A stretch of 64,000 nt of DNA from Bacillus sp. ISL-37 (GCF_018613315.1 NZ_JAGGQL010000005.1:295536-359535), one strand, 5' to 3'. Counted from the stretch's first letter, positions 1 through 10,581 are shown. The notes: generated by a model not told the origin, from the letters alone. Translations and numbers: made by a program.

Positions 1-642
<642 letters not shown>

Positions 643-695
643 TTAAAAGCAAGTGTATGCTTAAGTAATAGCCTCATTAAAGCTATGTCCAAAAA

Positions 696-719
696 CAGGG
701 AACACTAGAGTGTTCCCTG
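696..719 (-). terminator. Hairpin between tsf and pyrH
   Basis: Arms GTGTTCCCTG/CAGGGAACAC pair perfectly over 10 bp around a 4-base loop and are followed on the minus strand by TTTTTGG. It looks like an intrinsic terminator or attenuator that would lower pyrH expression relative to tsf. Confidence 0.65.
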
Positions 720-741
720 CAATTACATAGGCTAGTAAAAA

Positions 742-1626
742 TTATTTCTTGTTTACTTGGTTCATTACTTCTTCAGCAAAGTTATCTTCACGCTTTTCGA
801 TGCCTTCGCCTACCTCGTAACGAGTAAACTCACGAAGTGTTCCGCCTTTTGATTCAACAAACTGGCGTACTTTTTGATCAGGGTTCTTAACGAAAGCCTG
901 GTCAAGAACACAAACATCTTCGAAATATTTGCTTAGGCGGCCTTCTACCATCTTAGCAACGATATTTTCTGGCTTGCCTTCGTTAAGAGCTTGTTGAGTA
1001 AGGATTTGACGCTCATGCTCAACTTCTTCTTGAGATACTTCGTCACGTGATACATATTTAGGGTTCAATGCAGCGATGTGCATGGAAACATCTTTAGCAG
1101 CTGCCTCATCAGTTGTACCTTCAAGAACTGAAAGTACGCCAATGCGTCCGCCCATATGAAGGTATGCACCAAATGCATCGCTATCAGTCTTAGTTTTTAC
1201 TTCAAAACGGCGAAGTGAAAGCTTCTCACCAATTTTAGCAATTGCATTGTTGATGCGAGTTTCTACTGTTTCACCATTTTCCATTGTTTGAGCGTTAGCT
1301 TCTTCAACAGATGCTGGCTTGTTCTTTAGCAAGTGCTCAGCGATTTCTTTAACAAGAACCTGGAAGCCTTCGTTCTTTGCTACGAAGTCTGTTTCAGAGT
1401 TCACTTCAAGGAGTACAGCTTCATTGCCTTCTGCAAGGATGTAAGTTGTACCTTCTGCAGCGATGCGGTCAGCTTTCTTAGCAGCTTTAGCGATTCCTTT
1501 TTCACGTAGGAAATCGATCGCCTGGTCCATATCACCATTTGTTTCCTGAAGTGCTTTTTTGCAGTCCATCATTCCAGCGCCAGTTTTTTCGCGCAATTCT
1601 TTAACCATTTGTGCAGTAATTGCCAT
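742..1626 (-). CDS. tsf: Elongation factor Ts
   Basis: EF-Ts exchanges GDP for GTP on EF-Tu during translation. The 294-residue length matches Bacillus EF-Ts. The N-terminal UBA-like domain carries [12 protein letters not shown] near residues 15-26, and the nucleotide-exchange core shows SETDFVAKN at residues 77-85, the EF-Tu contact motif. The ATG at 1626 follows a TAGGAGG ribosome site. It lies 150 bases after rpsB across a terminator-like hairpin, and a weak promoter-like TTGGCG...TATAGT (19-base spacer) just upstream might give it some independent transcription. Confidence 0.98.
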   Translation of the reverse strand: MAITAQMVKELREKTGAGMMDCKKALQETNGDMDQAIDFLREKGIAKAAKKADRIAAEGTTYILAEGNEAVLLEVNSETDFVAKNEGFQVLVKEIAEHLLKNKPASVEEANAQTMENGETVETRINNAIAKIGEKLSLRRFEVKTKTDSDAFGAYLHMGGRIGVLSVLEGTTDEAAAKDVSMHIAALNPKYVSRDEVSQEEVEHERQILTQQALNEGKPENIVAKMVEGRLSKYFEDVCVLDQAFVKNPDQKVRQFVESKGGTLREFTRYEVGEGIEKREDNFAEEVMNQVNKK

Positions 1627-1729
1627 AATGAAATTCCTCCTAAAATCTTGGTTATATGTAACTATACTTTATTTTAACTTGATTTCGCCAATATAAACCC
1701 CAATGGAATTTATCTGGAATATAAGTCTT

Positions 1730-1767
1730 AAAAAAAGGTGATAAAGGGTGCTTCCCTATATCACCTT
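1730..1767 (-). terminator. Hairpin between rpsB and tsf
   Basis: AAGGTGATA pairs with TATCACCTT, with a further partly paired inner stem (CCCT/AGGG), and seven Ts follow on the minus strand. It has the shape of an intrinsic terminator just after the rpsB stop, so tsf would depend on read-through or its own promoter. Confidence 0.75.
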
Positions 1768-1775
1768 ATTTTAAA

Positions 1776-2525
<750 letters not shown>

Positions 2526-2533
2526 TCATCTTC

Positions 2534-2566
2534 AGCCAGGAACTGACATAACAGCACCATCTGGCC
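2534..2566 (-). promoter_or_regulatory. Leader hairpin of rpsB mRNA
   Basis: In the predicted rpsB 5' leader, GGCCAG and CTGGCT pair around about 21 bases. Ribosomal-protein leaders often autoregulate, so this may be an S2 control element, but I recognise no defined leader family. Confidence 0.3.
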
Positions 2567-2600
2567 GAATCAATGAACGTGTGTATTAACACCATGAGAT

Positions 2601-2629
2601 AATATAGCATAAATAAAATTGACATTCAA
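2601..2629 (-). promoter_or_regulatory. SigA-type promoter of rpsB
   Basis: On the minus strand TTGAAT (2629-2624) and TATATT (2606-2601) are 17 bases apart, a good vegetative promoter. It sits immediately after the swrB stop, separating the ribosomal genes from the fla/che operon. Confidence 0.75.
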
Positions 2630-2630
2630 G

Positions 2631-3215
2631 TTATTCTTGCGTTTTTTGCCGAAATTTAAGCAAAAGTTCTATTTCTGTTTTCCCTTTATCCAGGTCCTTG
2701 GCAATTTCTTCAATCGTCAAACCCTGTTTTTTCATGTACAGAACCTGGTCAATAAAACTTAACTGTTTTAATTCAACGTTATTTTCCTGTGATTCCACTG
2801 CGATTATATCATCCTCAGGCAAATCCAAGTCGGGCGATACTTGTTCACGGTTTTGCTGGTACGCTTTCCTGGCGGCATGGTAGGCAATGCCTTTGCCAAG
2901 TCGACTCGGCTGTTTTTCCTGTGCTATATGATCGGAGCTTTTTTCCGGCTCCTTTTCTGATGCCTCGAGGGCAGCCGTTTCTTTATCACCAGATTGATTT
3001 TGAACTTTTGTTTTGGTCATTAATTCGAGGAATTTATCATTTTCCTCTTTTAATTCAAAGAGGTAAGCTGAAAATACCTCTTCAATCTCATTGATGATTT
3101 TTCCCTGCTTTTTCTCTGTCTCTACAAGCCGATTTTGACGTAAATATAATAGGATAATTGCGAAGATTGCTGCACCGTTTAATATGAGGCTTAAAAGTAG
3201 TAGAAAAGTGGTCAT
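2631..3215 (-). CDS. swrB: SwrB-like motility protein (YlxL)
   Basis: Position as last gene of fla/che after sigD and the architecture match SwrB, a membrane protein that in B. subtilis promotes FliF-FliG assembly and type III export activation. The 194 residues have one membrane segment at about 4-25, a charged coiled-coil-like stretch at 35-75, a low-complexity acidic linker to about 145, and a C-terminal helix-turn-helix-like segment with QGLTIEEIAKDLDKGKTEIE near residues 165-184. ATG at 3215 follows AGAGGG. The identification rests on synteny and layout more than on conserved motifs. Confidence 0.85.
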   Translation of the reverse strand: MTTFLLLLSLILNGAAIFAIILLYLRQNRLVETEKKQGKIINEIEEVFSAYLFELKEENDKFLELMTKTKVQNQSGDKETAALEASEKEPEKSSDHIAQEKQPSRLGKGIAYHAARKAYQQNREQVSPDLDLPEDDIIAVESQENNVELKQLSFIDQVLYMKKQGLTIEEIAKDLDKGKTEIELLLKFRQKTQE

Positions 3216-3224
3216 AACATCCCT

Positions 3225-3539
3225 CTATCCGCTGTAATCAATCACCTTCCCTTTATAAGGGTGGTGGTGCTGTGCAGGTTGGTCATTCTTGTTCCTTTTA
3301 TCTTCCCTGCCATTTTGCTCCTGGTGGCCTGATTGGCCGCCCTCCTGATTTAGGCGGGCTTCTTGCTTTTGGTTATTTTTAACCACCGTCTTGCGCTTTA
3401 AATCATCTTCCTTTGTCACACTTTGTGCGGCATGCTCCTGAAGATGCTGTCCCCGCTGCTGAAGTTGTTCCTGTATCTTGCCGGCATCATGTGTCCTCGG
3501 AAGCGCAATCTGCATTTCGATTGCTTTGAGGCTCATCAT
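3225..3539 (-). CDS. Small hypothetical Gln/His-rich protein of fla/che operon
   Basis: I do not recognise a named family. The 104 residues are very hydrophilic and rich in Q, K, H and N, with no membrane segment or signal. The N-terminal 40 residues (SLKAIEMQIALPRTHDAG then Q-rich helix) look ordered; the rest looks disordered, ending HHHPYKGKVIDYSG. It starts one base after the fapA-like stop with AGGAAGTG as ribosome site (ATG ATG at 3539/3536; either may be used) and ends 9 bases before swrB, so it is translated with flagellar genes. B. subtilis lacks a counterpart at this position as far as I know. Confidence 0.75.
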   Translation of the reverse strand: MMSLKAIEMQIALPRTHDAGKIQEQLQQRGQHLQEHAAQSVTKEDDLKRKTVVKNNQKQEARLNQEGGQSGHQEQNGREDKRNKNDQPAQHHHPYKGKVIDYSG

Positions 3540-3540
3540 G

Positions 3541-4923
3541 TCACTTCCTAACTAGTGGACTTTCTGTATCAACAATCGTATGAATCGAAATCTCGCTATT
3601 TTCCAGATGGAAGCTAACTTTCTTGTAAAACTGATTTGTCAGGATCGCATACTTCCCAAAAAACACCTTTGTATTTGGGAATACTTTATCAAATGCAAAT
3701 AAAGAGGAGTATAGTCTGTCTTGTTTTTCAATTTGTAAAAACTCAAGTTCAGACAGCAATTCAGATAAACTGGATTCAAGATTCCGCCTCGTATTGCGCT
3801 GTTTCAAAATCATTTGCTGCTGTTCAGGAGTAAGACCACCTGCACGGTTGCCAATTTCTGCAAGCTTCACTTCTATTTCAGTAAGTTTTTTAATATTGGC
3901 TTTTGCTGTTTCAATGGATTGGAGAGTTTCGAGCTCGGCTTTTTCCAGCAATGGATCCCAGCCAACGGCTAATTCGGTTTTGGTAAAAAGCTCATTGCCT
4001 AATTCCTTGACGGAAATATTTCGGCCAGCAGAGATTGTCCCCCCGATGATTGTTCCAGTACGGCAGTCTACATTACTGGCAGCAGTAAGTTTACTGTGCA
4101 GTATGGAGGACTTCACGATAATATCCTGTCCTGCTTTTACATTGACCTGGTTCAGGTAATTCGCCAGGACATTTCCCCCCGCTGAAACCTTACCCTTCAT
4201 CGCTCCGGCTACACCACCCTTGATGATGATATTGCCTTCTGCATAGAGATTGGCTGCCTCAACAAGTCCATCAACTACGATGTCTCCCCCTGCTTTCAAT
4301 TCATACCCGCTTGGCACATTCCCTCTAATGGCAATATTTCCCACAAAGTCAATATTGCCTGTCCTTAAATCAAGATCACCTTTGACTTCGAATACAGGAT
4401 TGACCGAGATTGATTTTTGAGTAATGCTGACCTGCCCATCACATGCTGCAAAGAATTGTTCGGATTCCAAAACCACATTATTCCCCGGCTTGATCCTGAG
4501 CGGACGGCCAGGCTTGGCGGGAATGGTCTTCCCGGTGACATCTGTCCCATGTCGTCCATTCATAGGCGGGACCACAGATGCCAATAACTGACCCTTTCTA
4601 ACTGAGGGAATATGGATGACAGAACGAAAATTAAAGACTTTATGGTCCTCAAGACTATTTTGTTGGAGTTCGTTGCGCAAATATGAATCTGCACCATCCA
4701 CTTTGGATTCTCCTACAGCAATAGTGATCGGATACTCGATAGAATTAGGATCTTCTGAGATTTTTGTTACAACATCCCTCTTAACACCGAACACGATCTT
4801 TTCTTCTTTTAAAATATTCATTAATTCGTCTACGGAAAAAGCTTTGTCCTTACTTCCGATATCCAGAATCAATTCAGCTGTAAGCCTGTCATGGGATAAC
4901 TTCACCTTATATTCCGTCGCCAA
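3541..4923 (-). CDS. FapA family protein (DUF342, polymer-forming beta-helix)
   Basis: A 460-residue protein of the DUF342/FapA family, often found beside flagellar or polar-localisation genes; biochemical function is not settled. Residues 1-150 form an N-terminal globular part with GRHGTDVTGKTIPAKPGRPL near 123-142. Residues about 170-310 are a repeating beta-helix with hydrophobic/glycine turns (GDLDL, GNIAIRGNV, GGDIVVDG, GNIIIKGG, GGNVLANY, GQDIIVK). Residues 330-400 are coiled-coil. It begins 19 bases after sigD and is coupled to the next small gene, so it belongs to the fla/che mRNA, unlike the B. subtilis order where sigD is followed by swrB. Confidence 0.85.
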   Translation of the reverse strand: MATEYKVKLSHDRLTAELILDIGSKDKAFSVDELMNILKEEKIVFGVKRDVVTKISEDPNSIEYPITIAVGESKVDGADSYLRNELQQNSLEDHKVFNFRSVIHIPSVRKGQLLASVVPPMNGRHGTDVTGKTIPAKPGRPLRIKPGNNVVLESEQFFAACDGQVSITQKSISVNPVFEVKGDLDLRTGNIDFVGNIAIRGNVPSGYELKAGGDIVVDGLVEAANLYAEGNIIIKGGVAGAMKGKVSAGGNVLANYLNQVNVKAGQDIIVKSSILHSKLTAASNVDCRTGTIIGGTISAGRNISVKELGNELFTKTELAVGWDPLLEKAELETLQSIETAKANIKKLTEIEVKLAEIGNRAGGLTPEQQQMILKQRNTRRNLESSLSELLSELEFLQIEKQDRLYSSLFAFDKVFPNTKVFFGKYAILTNQFYKKVSFHLENSEISIHTIVDTESPLVRK

Positions 4924-4942
4924 GTTGATCTCCTGCCTTCTG

Positions 4943-5704
4943 TTAAGCTGTCTCTAACCATTTTCTCAGTTTAAATATCGCTTTTGAATGAATTTGTGAG
5001 ATCCTCGATGTAGATAAATTCATGACTTGTCCAATCTCTGTTAGTGTTAATTCTTCTTTATAAAACAAGCTCAATACGAGTTGTTCTTTATCATTTAATT
5101 TTGAAACTTTTTCAGCTATCTCTTCCAACAATTCAGACTTAATGAGTTTATCTTCAGGAATTTCAGCCTTTTCATCCTTGATTACAAATGATTGGTTATC
5201 GCGTTCATCATTTTCACTTGGATGTTCATCTATGGATAGTACATTCGCAAAAAAATGTTCATTTATAGTTGTGTAAATTTCTGTTTCATCCATGTTCAGT
5301 TCGCTGGCAATTTCTTCGATCGTCGCATTTCTCATAAATCGCTGTTCAAGTCTCTCAATCGCTGCATCAATCTTTTTGGCTTTTTCCCGGGTACTTCTTG
5401 GCAGCCAGTCTTCCTTTCTTAATCCATCTAAAATCGCTCCGCGAATTCGAAATGAAGAATATGTATCAAATTTCAGATCCCTATTTGGATCGAATTTTTC
5501 TAGAGCATCATATAAACCAATCATTCCAAGACTTTTTAGATCATCTCTAGACACACTTTTCGGAAGACTCACTGAAATTCTTTGCACATGGTAGGAAACA
5601 AGTGGCATATATTTTTTTATCAGCAAATTACCTGCATCCGGATCACGGAACTGTACCCATTTATCCCATGTTACCTGTTCTTCCGAAGTGGATCCTCGTA
5701 CCAT
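4943..5704 (-). CDS. sigD: RNA polymerase sigma factor SigD (FliA type)
   Basis: SigD directs transcription of flagellin, motor, chemoreceptor and autolysin genes. Region 2 holds GLYDALEKFDP and FDTYSSFRIRGAILDGLR near residues 60-90, diagnostic of the FliA/SigD class, and region 4 ends with LTEIGQVMNLSTSRISQIHS near 215-235. I start at the ATG at 5704 because GAGGAGG lies 6 bases before it; a frame extension to 5725 lacks a better site. The 253-residue product fits SigD. It is late in the operon, where transcript level is known in B. subtilis to decide motile versus sessile cells. Confidence 0.96.
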   Translation of the reverse strand: MVRGSTSEEQVTWDKWVQFRDPDAGNLLIKKYMPLVSYHVQRISVSLPKSVSRDDLKSLGMIGLYDALEKFDPNRDLKFDTYSSFRIRGAILDGLRKEDWLPRSTREKAKKIDAAIERLEQRFMRNATIEEIASELNMDETEIYTTINEHFFANVLSIDEHPSENDERDNQSFVIKDEKAEIPEDKLIKSELLEEIAEKVSKLNDKEQLVLSLFYKEELTLTEIGQVMNLSTSRISQIHSKAIFKLRKWLETA

Positions 5705-5765
5705 TGTAATCCTCCTCACGCGCATTACGCATTATTCTTTGAAGCTATTAAATCATTAACTTCCA

Positions 5766-6263
5766 TTAAATTTCACTATTCCCTTTATTAACAGTTCTGA
5801 TTTGCATCAAACCGGTTTTTGGGTCGAACTCAATTGTCCTACCGCTATTCCCGCCTACTTCCTGGGATATAATCGGAATCCTGAGTTCCTTCAATTCTTG
5901 TAAAACTGCTTCCACATTCCTAGGTCCAATTCTCATCATGTCGCTGCTTCCGGAAAACTGGAACATTTGCGCGCCGCCTGCAATCTTCGCTTTTATTCCT
6001 GAAGGTCTTGCTCCTATTTTTATCAAGGCATTTAACAGTTCCTTAATGGCCGTATTAGCGAATTTAGCTTTATTCAGCGGCTCCGCTCGAGATAATGATG
6101 AATCTGGCAGCATAATATGTGCCATACCAGCGACTTCCCTTGCCTGATCATACAAAACCACACCAACACAGGAACCAAGACCGGTAGTCCTTATTAAATC
6201 CGGAACCCTAACGATATTCATATCAGCAATGCCAACTTTGATGATTTCTGCTGTTTTATGCAT
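5766..6263 (-). CDS. cheD: Chemoreceptor glutamine deamidase CheD
   Basis: CheD deamidates glutamines of methyl-accepting chemotaxis proteins and binds CheC. The 165-residue product contains TTGLGSCVG with the catalytic Cys at 32 and AHIMLP with the catalytic His at 49. The ATG at 6263 is chosen: AGGAG lies 9 bases upstream; TTG and GTG codons just before it are also in frame. It overlaps cheC by 8 bases, consistent with coupled translation of two partners. Confidence 0.95.
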   Translation of the reverse strand: MHKTAEIIKVGIADMNIVRVPDLIRTTGLGSCVGVVLYDQAREVAGMAHIMLPDSSLSRAEPLNKAKFANTAIKELLNALIKIGARPSGIKAKIAGGAQMFQFSGSSDMMRIGPRNVEAVLQELKELRIPIISQEVGGNSGRTIEFDPKTGLMQIRTVNKGNSEI

Positions 6264-6897
6264 CAACACTTACTCCTAGTGCAGAAAAAATGATATGGAA
6301 CGAATCCGGATCTGGCAATAGAAAGAAATGTCCATTCACACTGTCAGGCAGCTGGGCTTCTTCTTCATCCAAAGCCGTATCGATCACGATTGCATAATCA
6401 CTCACTTGAGACAATTCCAGCAGTCCGAAACTGATGACTGCTCCTACCATATCTAAGCATAAAGCCGGCACTGAAGGGTACAAGCTCAGTTTCGTAAAAT
6501 CCGAAAGAGAAGATAAATATGACCCTGACAAAATATTGCCTAATTCCTGGAGAGCGGACAATGCCAGTTCATTATCATGTTCTTCGGAAAACGAGAATGA
6601 TTGGTTTTTTGTAAGTTGGCCGATATATTTCTCCGCCTGTGGAAGCGGAAGGATAAAGAACATGCTCCCTGGAGCATCGCCCTCTATCCGAAGAAAAACA
6701 CTTGCTACCACATTGTCGGGTCCACCGGCAAGGTCCATCACTTCGTCAAAGGATACAACCCTGACACTGGGAACTTTCATATCAATTTTTTTATTCAATA
6801 AAGTTGATAAAGCCGTTGCAGCATGTCCTGCCCCAATATTTCCTACCTCTTTTAATATATCAAGGTGAATGTCCGAAATGCTTTTTAGAAAAGTCAT
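6256..6897 (-). CDS. cheC: CheY-P phosphatase CheC
   Basis: CheC dephosphorylates CheY-P and acts in adaptation, stimulated by CheD. Both phosphatase signatures of the D/S-x3-E-x2-N type are present: D13-E17-N20 and S114-E118-N121, each followed by the typical helix (NIGAGHAATAL and NILSGSYLSSL). The 213 residues match CheC. It lies between cheW and cheD and overlaps the latter. Confidence 0.95.
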   Translation of the reverse strand: MTFLKSISDIHLDILKEVGNIGAGHAATALSTLLNKKIDMKVPSVRVVSFDEVMDLAGGPDNVVASVFLRIEGDAPGSMFFILPLPQAEKYIGQLTKNQSFSFSEEHDNELALSALQELGNILSGSYLSSLSDFTKLSLYPSVPALCLDMVGAVISFGLLELSQVSDYAIVIDTALDEEEAQLPDSVNGHFFLLPDPDSFHIIFSALGVSVDA

Positions 6898-6914
6898 AGT
6901 TATATTCCCTTCAC

Positions 6915-7370
6915 TTACAAAGCTTTAACTTCATCGGACTCAAGGATTTTGTTCAAGTCTATTAAAATCAATAACCTCTTATCCAGATTGGCTACTCCAT
7001 CAATAAAACCTTCAGCTGCTATCCCAACGACTTCAGGCGGTGGTTCAATCACGCTTGTTGGGATATCAATGACATCATTTGCGCCATCTACAATCAAGCC
7101 TACTTCTTTATCTTCTACAGAAACAATGATTACACGAGTACCTTCGTTGTATGCTTGTTCCCCCATGCCAAACCTGACACGCAAATCCAAAAGCGGAGTC
7201 ACTACACCCCGGAGGTTCATTACCCCTTTTACAAAAGGATTTGTATGAGGGACCCTTGTGATATGCATGATTTTTTCAATAGATTTCACCTGGCTTACTG
7301 GAACACCATACTCTTTATCATTCAGCTGGAACACGATTACTTTCAAGTCTGAAACCAGATTTTCAGCCAT
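6915..7370 (-). CDS. cheW: Chemotaxis coupling protein CheW
   Basis: CheW bridges chemoreceptors and CheA. The product is a single CheW/SH3-like domain with VFQLNDKEYGVPVSQV near residue 15 and PFVKGVMNLRGVVTPLLDLR near residue 45, family signatures. I start at 7370 (MAENLV) since TAGGAG is 8 bases upstream; earlier in-frame GTG and ATG codons sit on or too near the ribosome site. It follows cheA by about 45 bases. Confidence 0.96.
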   Translation of the reverse strand: MAENLVSDLKVIVFQLNDKEYGVPVSQVKSIEKIMHITRVPHTNPFVKGVMNLRGVVTPLLDLRVRFGMGEQAYNEGTRVIIVSVEDKEVGLIVDGANDVIDIPTSVIEPPPEVVGIAAEGFIDGVANLDKRLLILIDLNKILESDEVKAL

Positions 7371-7415
7371 TTTCATCACTCCTAAAATATCATCGTCATT
7401 GAGTTAAGCAGGAAT

Positions 7416-9473
7416 CTATTTAATTAAGGCATTGCAATCCACAATCAAAGCTACTTGTCCATCTCCAAGGATCGTAGCTCCGGAAATCGCAAAAACATTC
7501 GTTAAATAATTTCCTAGTGATTTAAGGACTACTTCTTGCTGGCCGATGAATGAATCTACAATCAAACCAGCCATTTTATCTCCTTTTCGAACGATAATGA
7601 CAGAGTGGAATTGATCATCAACTTGCTCTGACGGTACCTCGAAGATATCCTTTAAGAATAGCAGCGGTACGACCTTGCCTCTAAAATCAATCACCTTTTG
7701 ATTATGCGCATTCATGATGTCAGTGTCTTTGATTATGGCTGTCTCAATGATCGAAGACAAAGGAATAGCGAATTTTTCTTTCTGGATTTCGACTAACATC
7801 ACAGAAATGATCGATAATGTCAGCGGAAGCTGAATTGAGAAAATTGTTCCCTCATTTTCCTTTGAATCGATAGAGATTGATCCTCCCAATGACTCGATCG
7901 TATTCTTTACAACATCCAATCCTACCCCGCGTCCGGAAATATCGGATATTGTTTCAGCGGTAGAGAAGCCAGATGAAAGAATTAATTCATACGCCTGTTT
8001 GTCAGTAAAGCCAGCAGCGGATTGTTCGGTAATGATTCCCTTGCTGATAGCCTTCTTTAATACCTTATCCCTGCTGATTCCAGCACCATCATCTTCAATT
8101 TCAATGAACACATGATTTCCGCTATGGAACGCACGAAGTACGACAGTACCCTCTTCGTTCTTACCCTTTGCCCTGCGCACTTCAGGTGATTCAATGCCAT
8201 GGTCAACTGAGTTTCTCAATAAATGTACAAGCGGATCACCAATCTCATCAATTACGGTGCGATCCAATTCTGTTTCAGCACCTACGATTTCAAGGTTGAT
8301 CTTTTTATTTAAGTCTCTAGCTAATTGACGAATCATTCTCGGGAACCGGTTGAATACCGTTTCTACCTGGACCATCCGCATATTCAAAATGATATTTTGC
8401 AGGTCACCAGAGATCCTGGACATCCTTTCGACCGTTTCAGTAAGCTCACCATTTTCAAGGTCTTTGGAAATTTGCTCTAGTCTGCCGCGGTCGATTACAA
8501 GCTCTTCGAATAAATTCATTAAAATATCAAGACGTTCAATGTTTACCCTTATCGTTTTACTGCTAATACTTTGCTGTTTGACACTGCCTTTTTTATCTAT
8601 AACCGGAGCAACTTCAGATGCAATGGATTGTGATTGATCAAGGGTAGGAGAATCGGATTCACCTGGAGCTTTTGAAGTATCCAAAGCTTCAATAGTTTCT
8701 TCATTAATTTTGTCATCAAATTCTAAGGATCTTAAGTCAGTTTTGACAACTTCTGACACCTTCATGATCTTGCCTTTAATATCCTCTGGATCATCTTTTG
8801 AGACAATTGTTACAGTAAATTCATGGTCAAATTGTTCTTCCTCCAGCTGCTCTACTGATGGGTTTGCTTTGATTACTTCTCCGATCTTCTCCAGTACCTC
8901 AAAAACCATATAGACCCGGGCAGCTTTCAGTAAGCAATCTTCGCGCAGAGCGATGGCAATTTCATAAACACCGAATCCTTGTTCTTTGGACTGCTTTAAT
9001 ACGGTCAATTCAAATTCATCATAGTGGGATTCGTGATTGGCTTCTAAAACTGCTGTAGCAGCTACCTCATTCTTAGCAGAACCTGAGAGCGGTTCCCCTT
9101 TTTCAATCAATTTCAACTTTTCGACTGTTTCAGTAACGTCCTTTTTGCCATCGCCCCCGGACGCGATCGACTGAACCATATCTTCTAGGTGGTCGACAGC
9201 CATGAAAATAACATCGACAATTTCTGGTGTTGTTGTCAATCTGTTATTCCGTATTGCATCCAATACATTTTCCATTTGATGAGTAAGGCTTGCCAGATCC
9301 TCATAACCCATTGTCGCTGACATTCCTTTAAGAGTATGGGCTGACCTGAAGATTTCATTTATGATCGATAAATCCTGTGGGTTCTTCTCTAATTCCAACA
9401 ACTGTTCATTGCAGGCCTGTAAATGTTCTTTACTTTCTTCAATAAAGACTTCAAGATATTGATTCAATTCCAT
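7416..9473 (-). CDS. cheA: Chemotaxis histidine kinase CheA
   Basis: CheA autophosphorylates in response to receptors and passes phosphate to CheY and CheB. The 685 residues show P1 with RSAHTLKGMS (phosphorylated His46), a P2-like region around 150-250, P3 dimerisation helices near 305-370, P4 ATP-binding with HLLRNSVDHG, EDDGAGIS and SGRGVGLDVV (N, G1 and G2 boxes), and a C-terminal CheW-like P5. It starts at an ATG after GGAGGTGCTGAGCAC, 19 bases after cheB. Confidence 0.98.
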   Translation of the reverse strand: MELNQYLEVFIEESKEHLQACNEQLLELEKNPQDLSIINEIFRSAHTLKGMSATMGYEDLASLTHQMENVLDAIRNNRLTTTPEIVDVIFMAVDHLEDMVQSIASGGDGKKDVTETVEKLKLIEKGEPLSGSAKNEVAATAVLEANHESHYDEFELTVLKQSKEQGFGVYEIAIALREDCLLKAARVYMVFEVLEKIGEVIKANPSVEQLEEEQFDHEFTVTIVSKDDPEDIKGKIMKVSEVVKTDLRSLEFDDKINEETIEALDTSKAPGESDSPTLDQSQSIASEVAPVIDKKGSVKQQSISSKTIRVNIERLDILMNLFEELVIDRGRLEQISKDLENGELTETVERMSRISGDLQNIILNMRMVQVETVFNRFPRMIRQLARDLNKKINLEIVGAETELDRTVIDEIGDPLVHLLRNSVDHGIESPEVRRAKGKNEEGTVVLRAFHSGNHVFIEIEDDGAGISRDKVLKKAISKGIITEQSAAGFTDKQAYELILSSGFSTAETISDISGRGVGLDVVKNTIESLGGSISIDSKENEGTIFSIQLPLTLSIISVMLVEIQKEKFAIPLSSIIETAIIKDTDIMNAHNQKVIDFRGKVVPLLFLKDIFEVPSEQVDDQFHSVIIVRKGDKMAGLIVDSFIGQQEVVLKSLGNYLTNVFAISGATILGDGQVALIVDCNALIK

Positions 9474-9492
9474 GTGCTCAGCACCTCCGGCC

Positions 9493-10581
9493 TCAAATAT
9501 AATTCATGATTGATTGAGCGATGTTTTCTACATTCACTACCTCATCAACCATGTTCGTTGCAATCGCTGCTTTCGGCATCCCGAAAACAATTGATGTATC
9601 CTGCGATTCGGCAATTGCTTTAACTGTGCCATTTTTTTTCATCTCAACCAGTCCTCTGGAGCCATCTGACCCCATTCCTGTCATGATAACAGCAATTTTA
9701 GAGTAGTTCTTGACGCTACTGATGGACTCGAACATCACATCCACTGAAGGTCGATGGCCATTTCGTGGCGGCGAAAGGCTAAGGCTGATTGCCAGCGTTG
9801 ATCCTAAATTCTTAACCTCCATATGAAATCCACCTGGAGCTATATAAGCCGTCCCTTTTTGTAAAAGCTCCCCATCTTCCGCTTCCTTGACTTTAATCTG
9901 GCTTAGGGAATCTAGTCGATTGGCAAGGGACTTTGTAAAACCAGGCGGCATATGCTGGACGACAAGTACAGGTACATCAATATCTTTTGGCAATGAAGTT
10001 ATAACCTGCTGCAATGCCCGTGGGCCCCCGGTAGATGTTCCGATGCAGACAATCTTTTTGGATTCACGGGTAAATCCCCTGGTTGTTACATGCCCAGCTA
10101 CCTTGATCTCTGAATCTATTGAACTGTTCTGTTTCTTTCCAACAGATTTGGAGTCTTCAAGAAAGTTTATTTTGGTTAAATTGGCTTTACTGGCTGATAA
10201 AACTTTCTGGATTAACTCCGTTTTGATTTTATGTAAATCAATAGAAATGGAGCCTGATGGCTTTGCCACAAAATCCACAGCTCCGGCTTGAATCGCCTGC
10301 AGAGTCGTGTCTGCGCCTTCTTTTGTAGTGCTTGAAAGCATAACAACCGGAAGCGGCTGTTCTTTCATAATCGTCTTCAAAACTTCTAACCCGTTTAATT
10401 TCGGCATTTCGACATCAAGTGTAATAACGTCAGGACGTAATTCCCGCCATTTTTTAATGGCATCCTCTCCGTTACGAGCCGTGCCAATAACATCAATTTC
10501 TGGATGTTCTGATAGAAAGTCGTTGATCAGCTTACGCATGAAAGCCGAATCATCTACGATGAGAACTCTAATTTTTGCCAC
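9493..10581 (-). CDS. cheB: Protein-glutamate methylesterase CheB
   Basis: CheB removes methyl groups from chemoreceptor glutamates, with a receiver domain gating a C-terminal esterase. Receiver: DD at 10-11, phospho-acceptor D56 in LDVEMPKLNG, K107 in AKPSG. Esterase: catalytic S183 in GTSTGGPRAL, H210 in VVQHMPPGF and D306 in TGMGSDG. Length 362 fits. It begins 8 bases after flhG ends. Confidence 0.97.
   Translation of the reverse strand: MAKIRVLIVDDSAFMRKLINDFLSEHPEIDVIGTARNGEDAIKKWRELRPDVITLDVEMPKLNGLEVLKTIMKEQPLPVVMLSSTTKEGADTTLQAIQAGAVDFVAKPSGSISIDLHKIKTELIQKVLSASKANLTKINFLEDSKSVGKKQNSSIDSEIKVAGHVTTRGFTRESKKIVCIGTSTGGPRALQQVITSLPKDIDVPVLVVQHMPPGFTKSLANRLDSLSQIKVKEAEDGELLQKGTAYIAPGGFHMEVKNLGSTLAISLSLSPPRNGHRPSVDVMFESISSVKNYSKIAVIMTGMGSDGSRGLVEMKKNGTVKAIAESQDTSIVFGMPKAAIATNMVDEVVNVENIAQSIMNYI

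Noticed and set aside
2789..3094. Plus-strand frame of 101 codons inside swrB
   Set aside because: Antisense shadow of swrB without a ribosome site or plausible protein composition.
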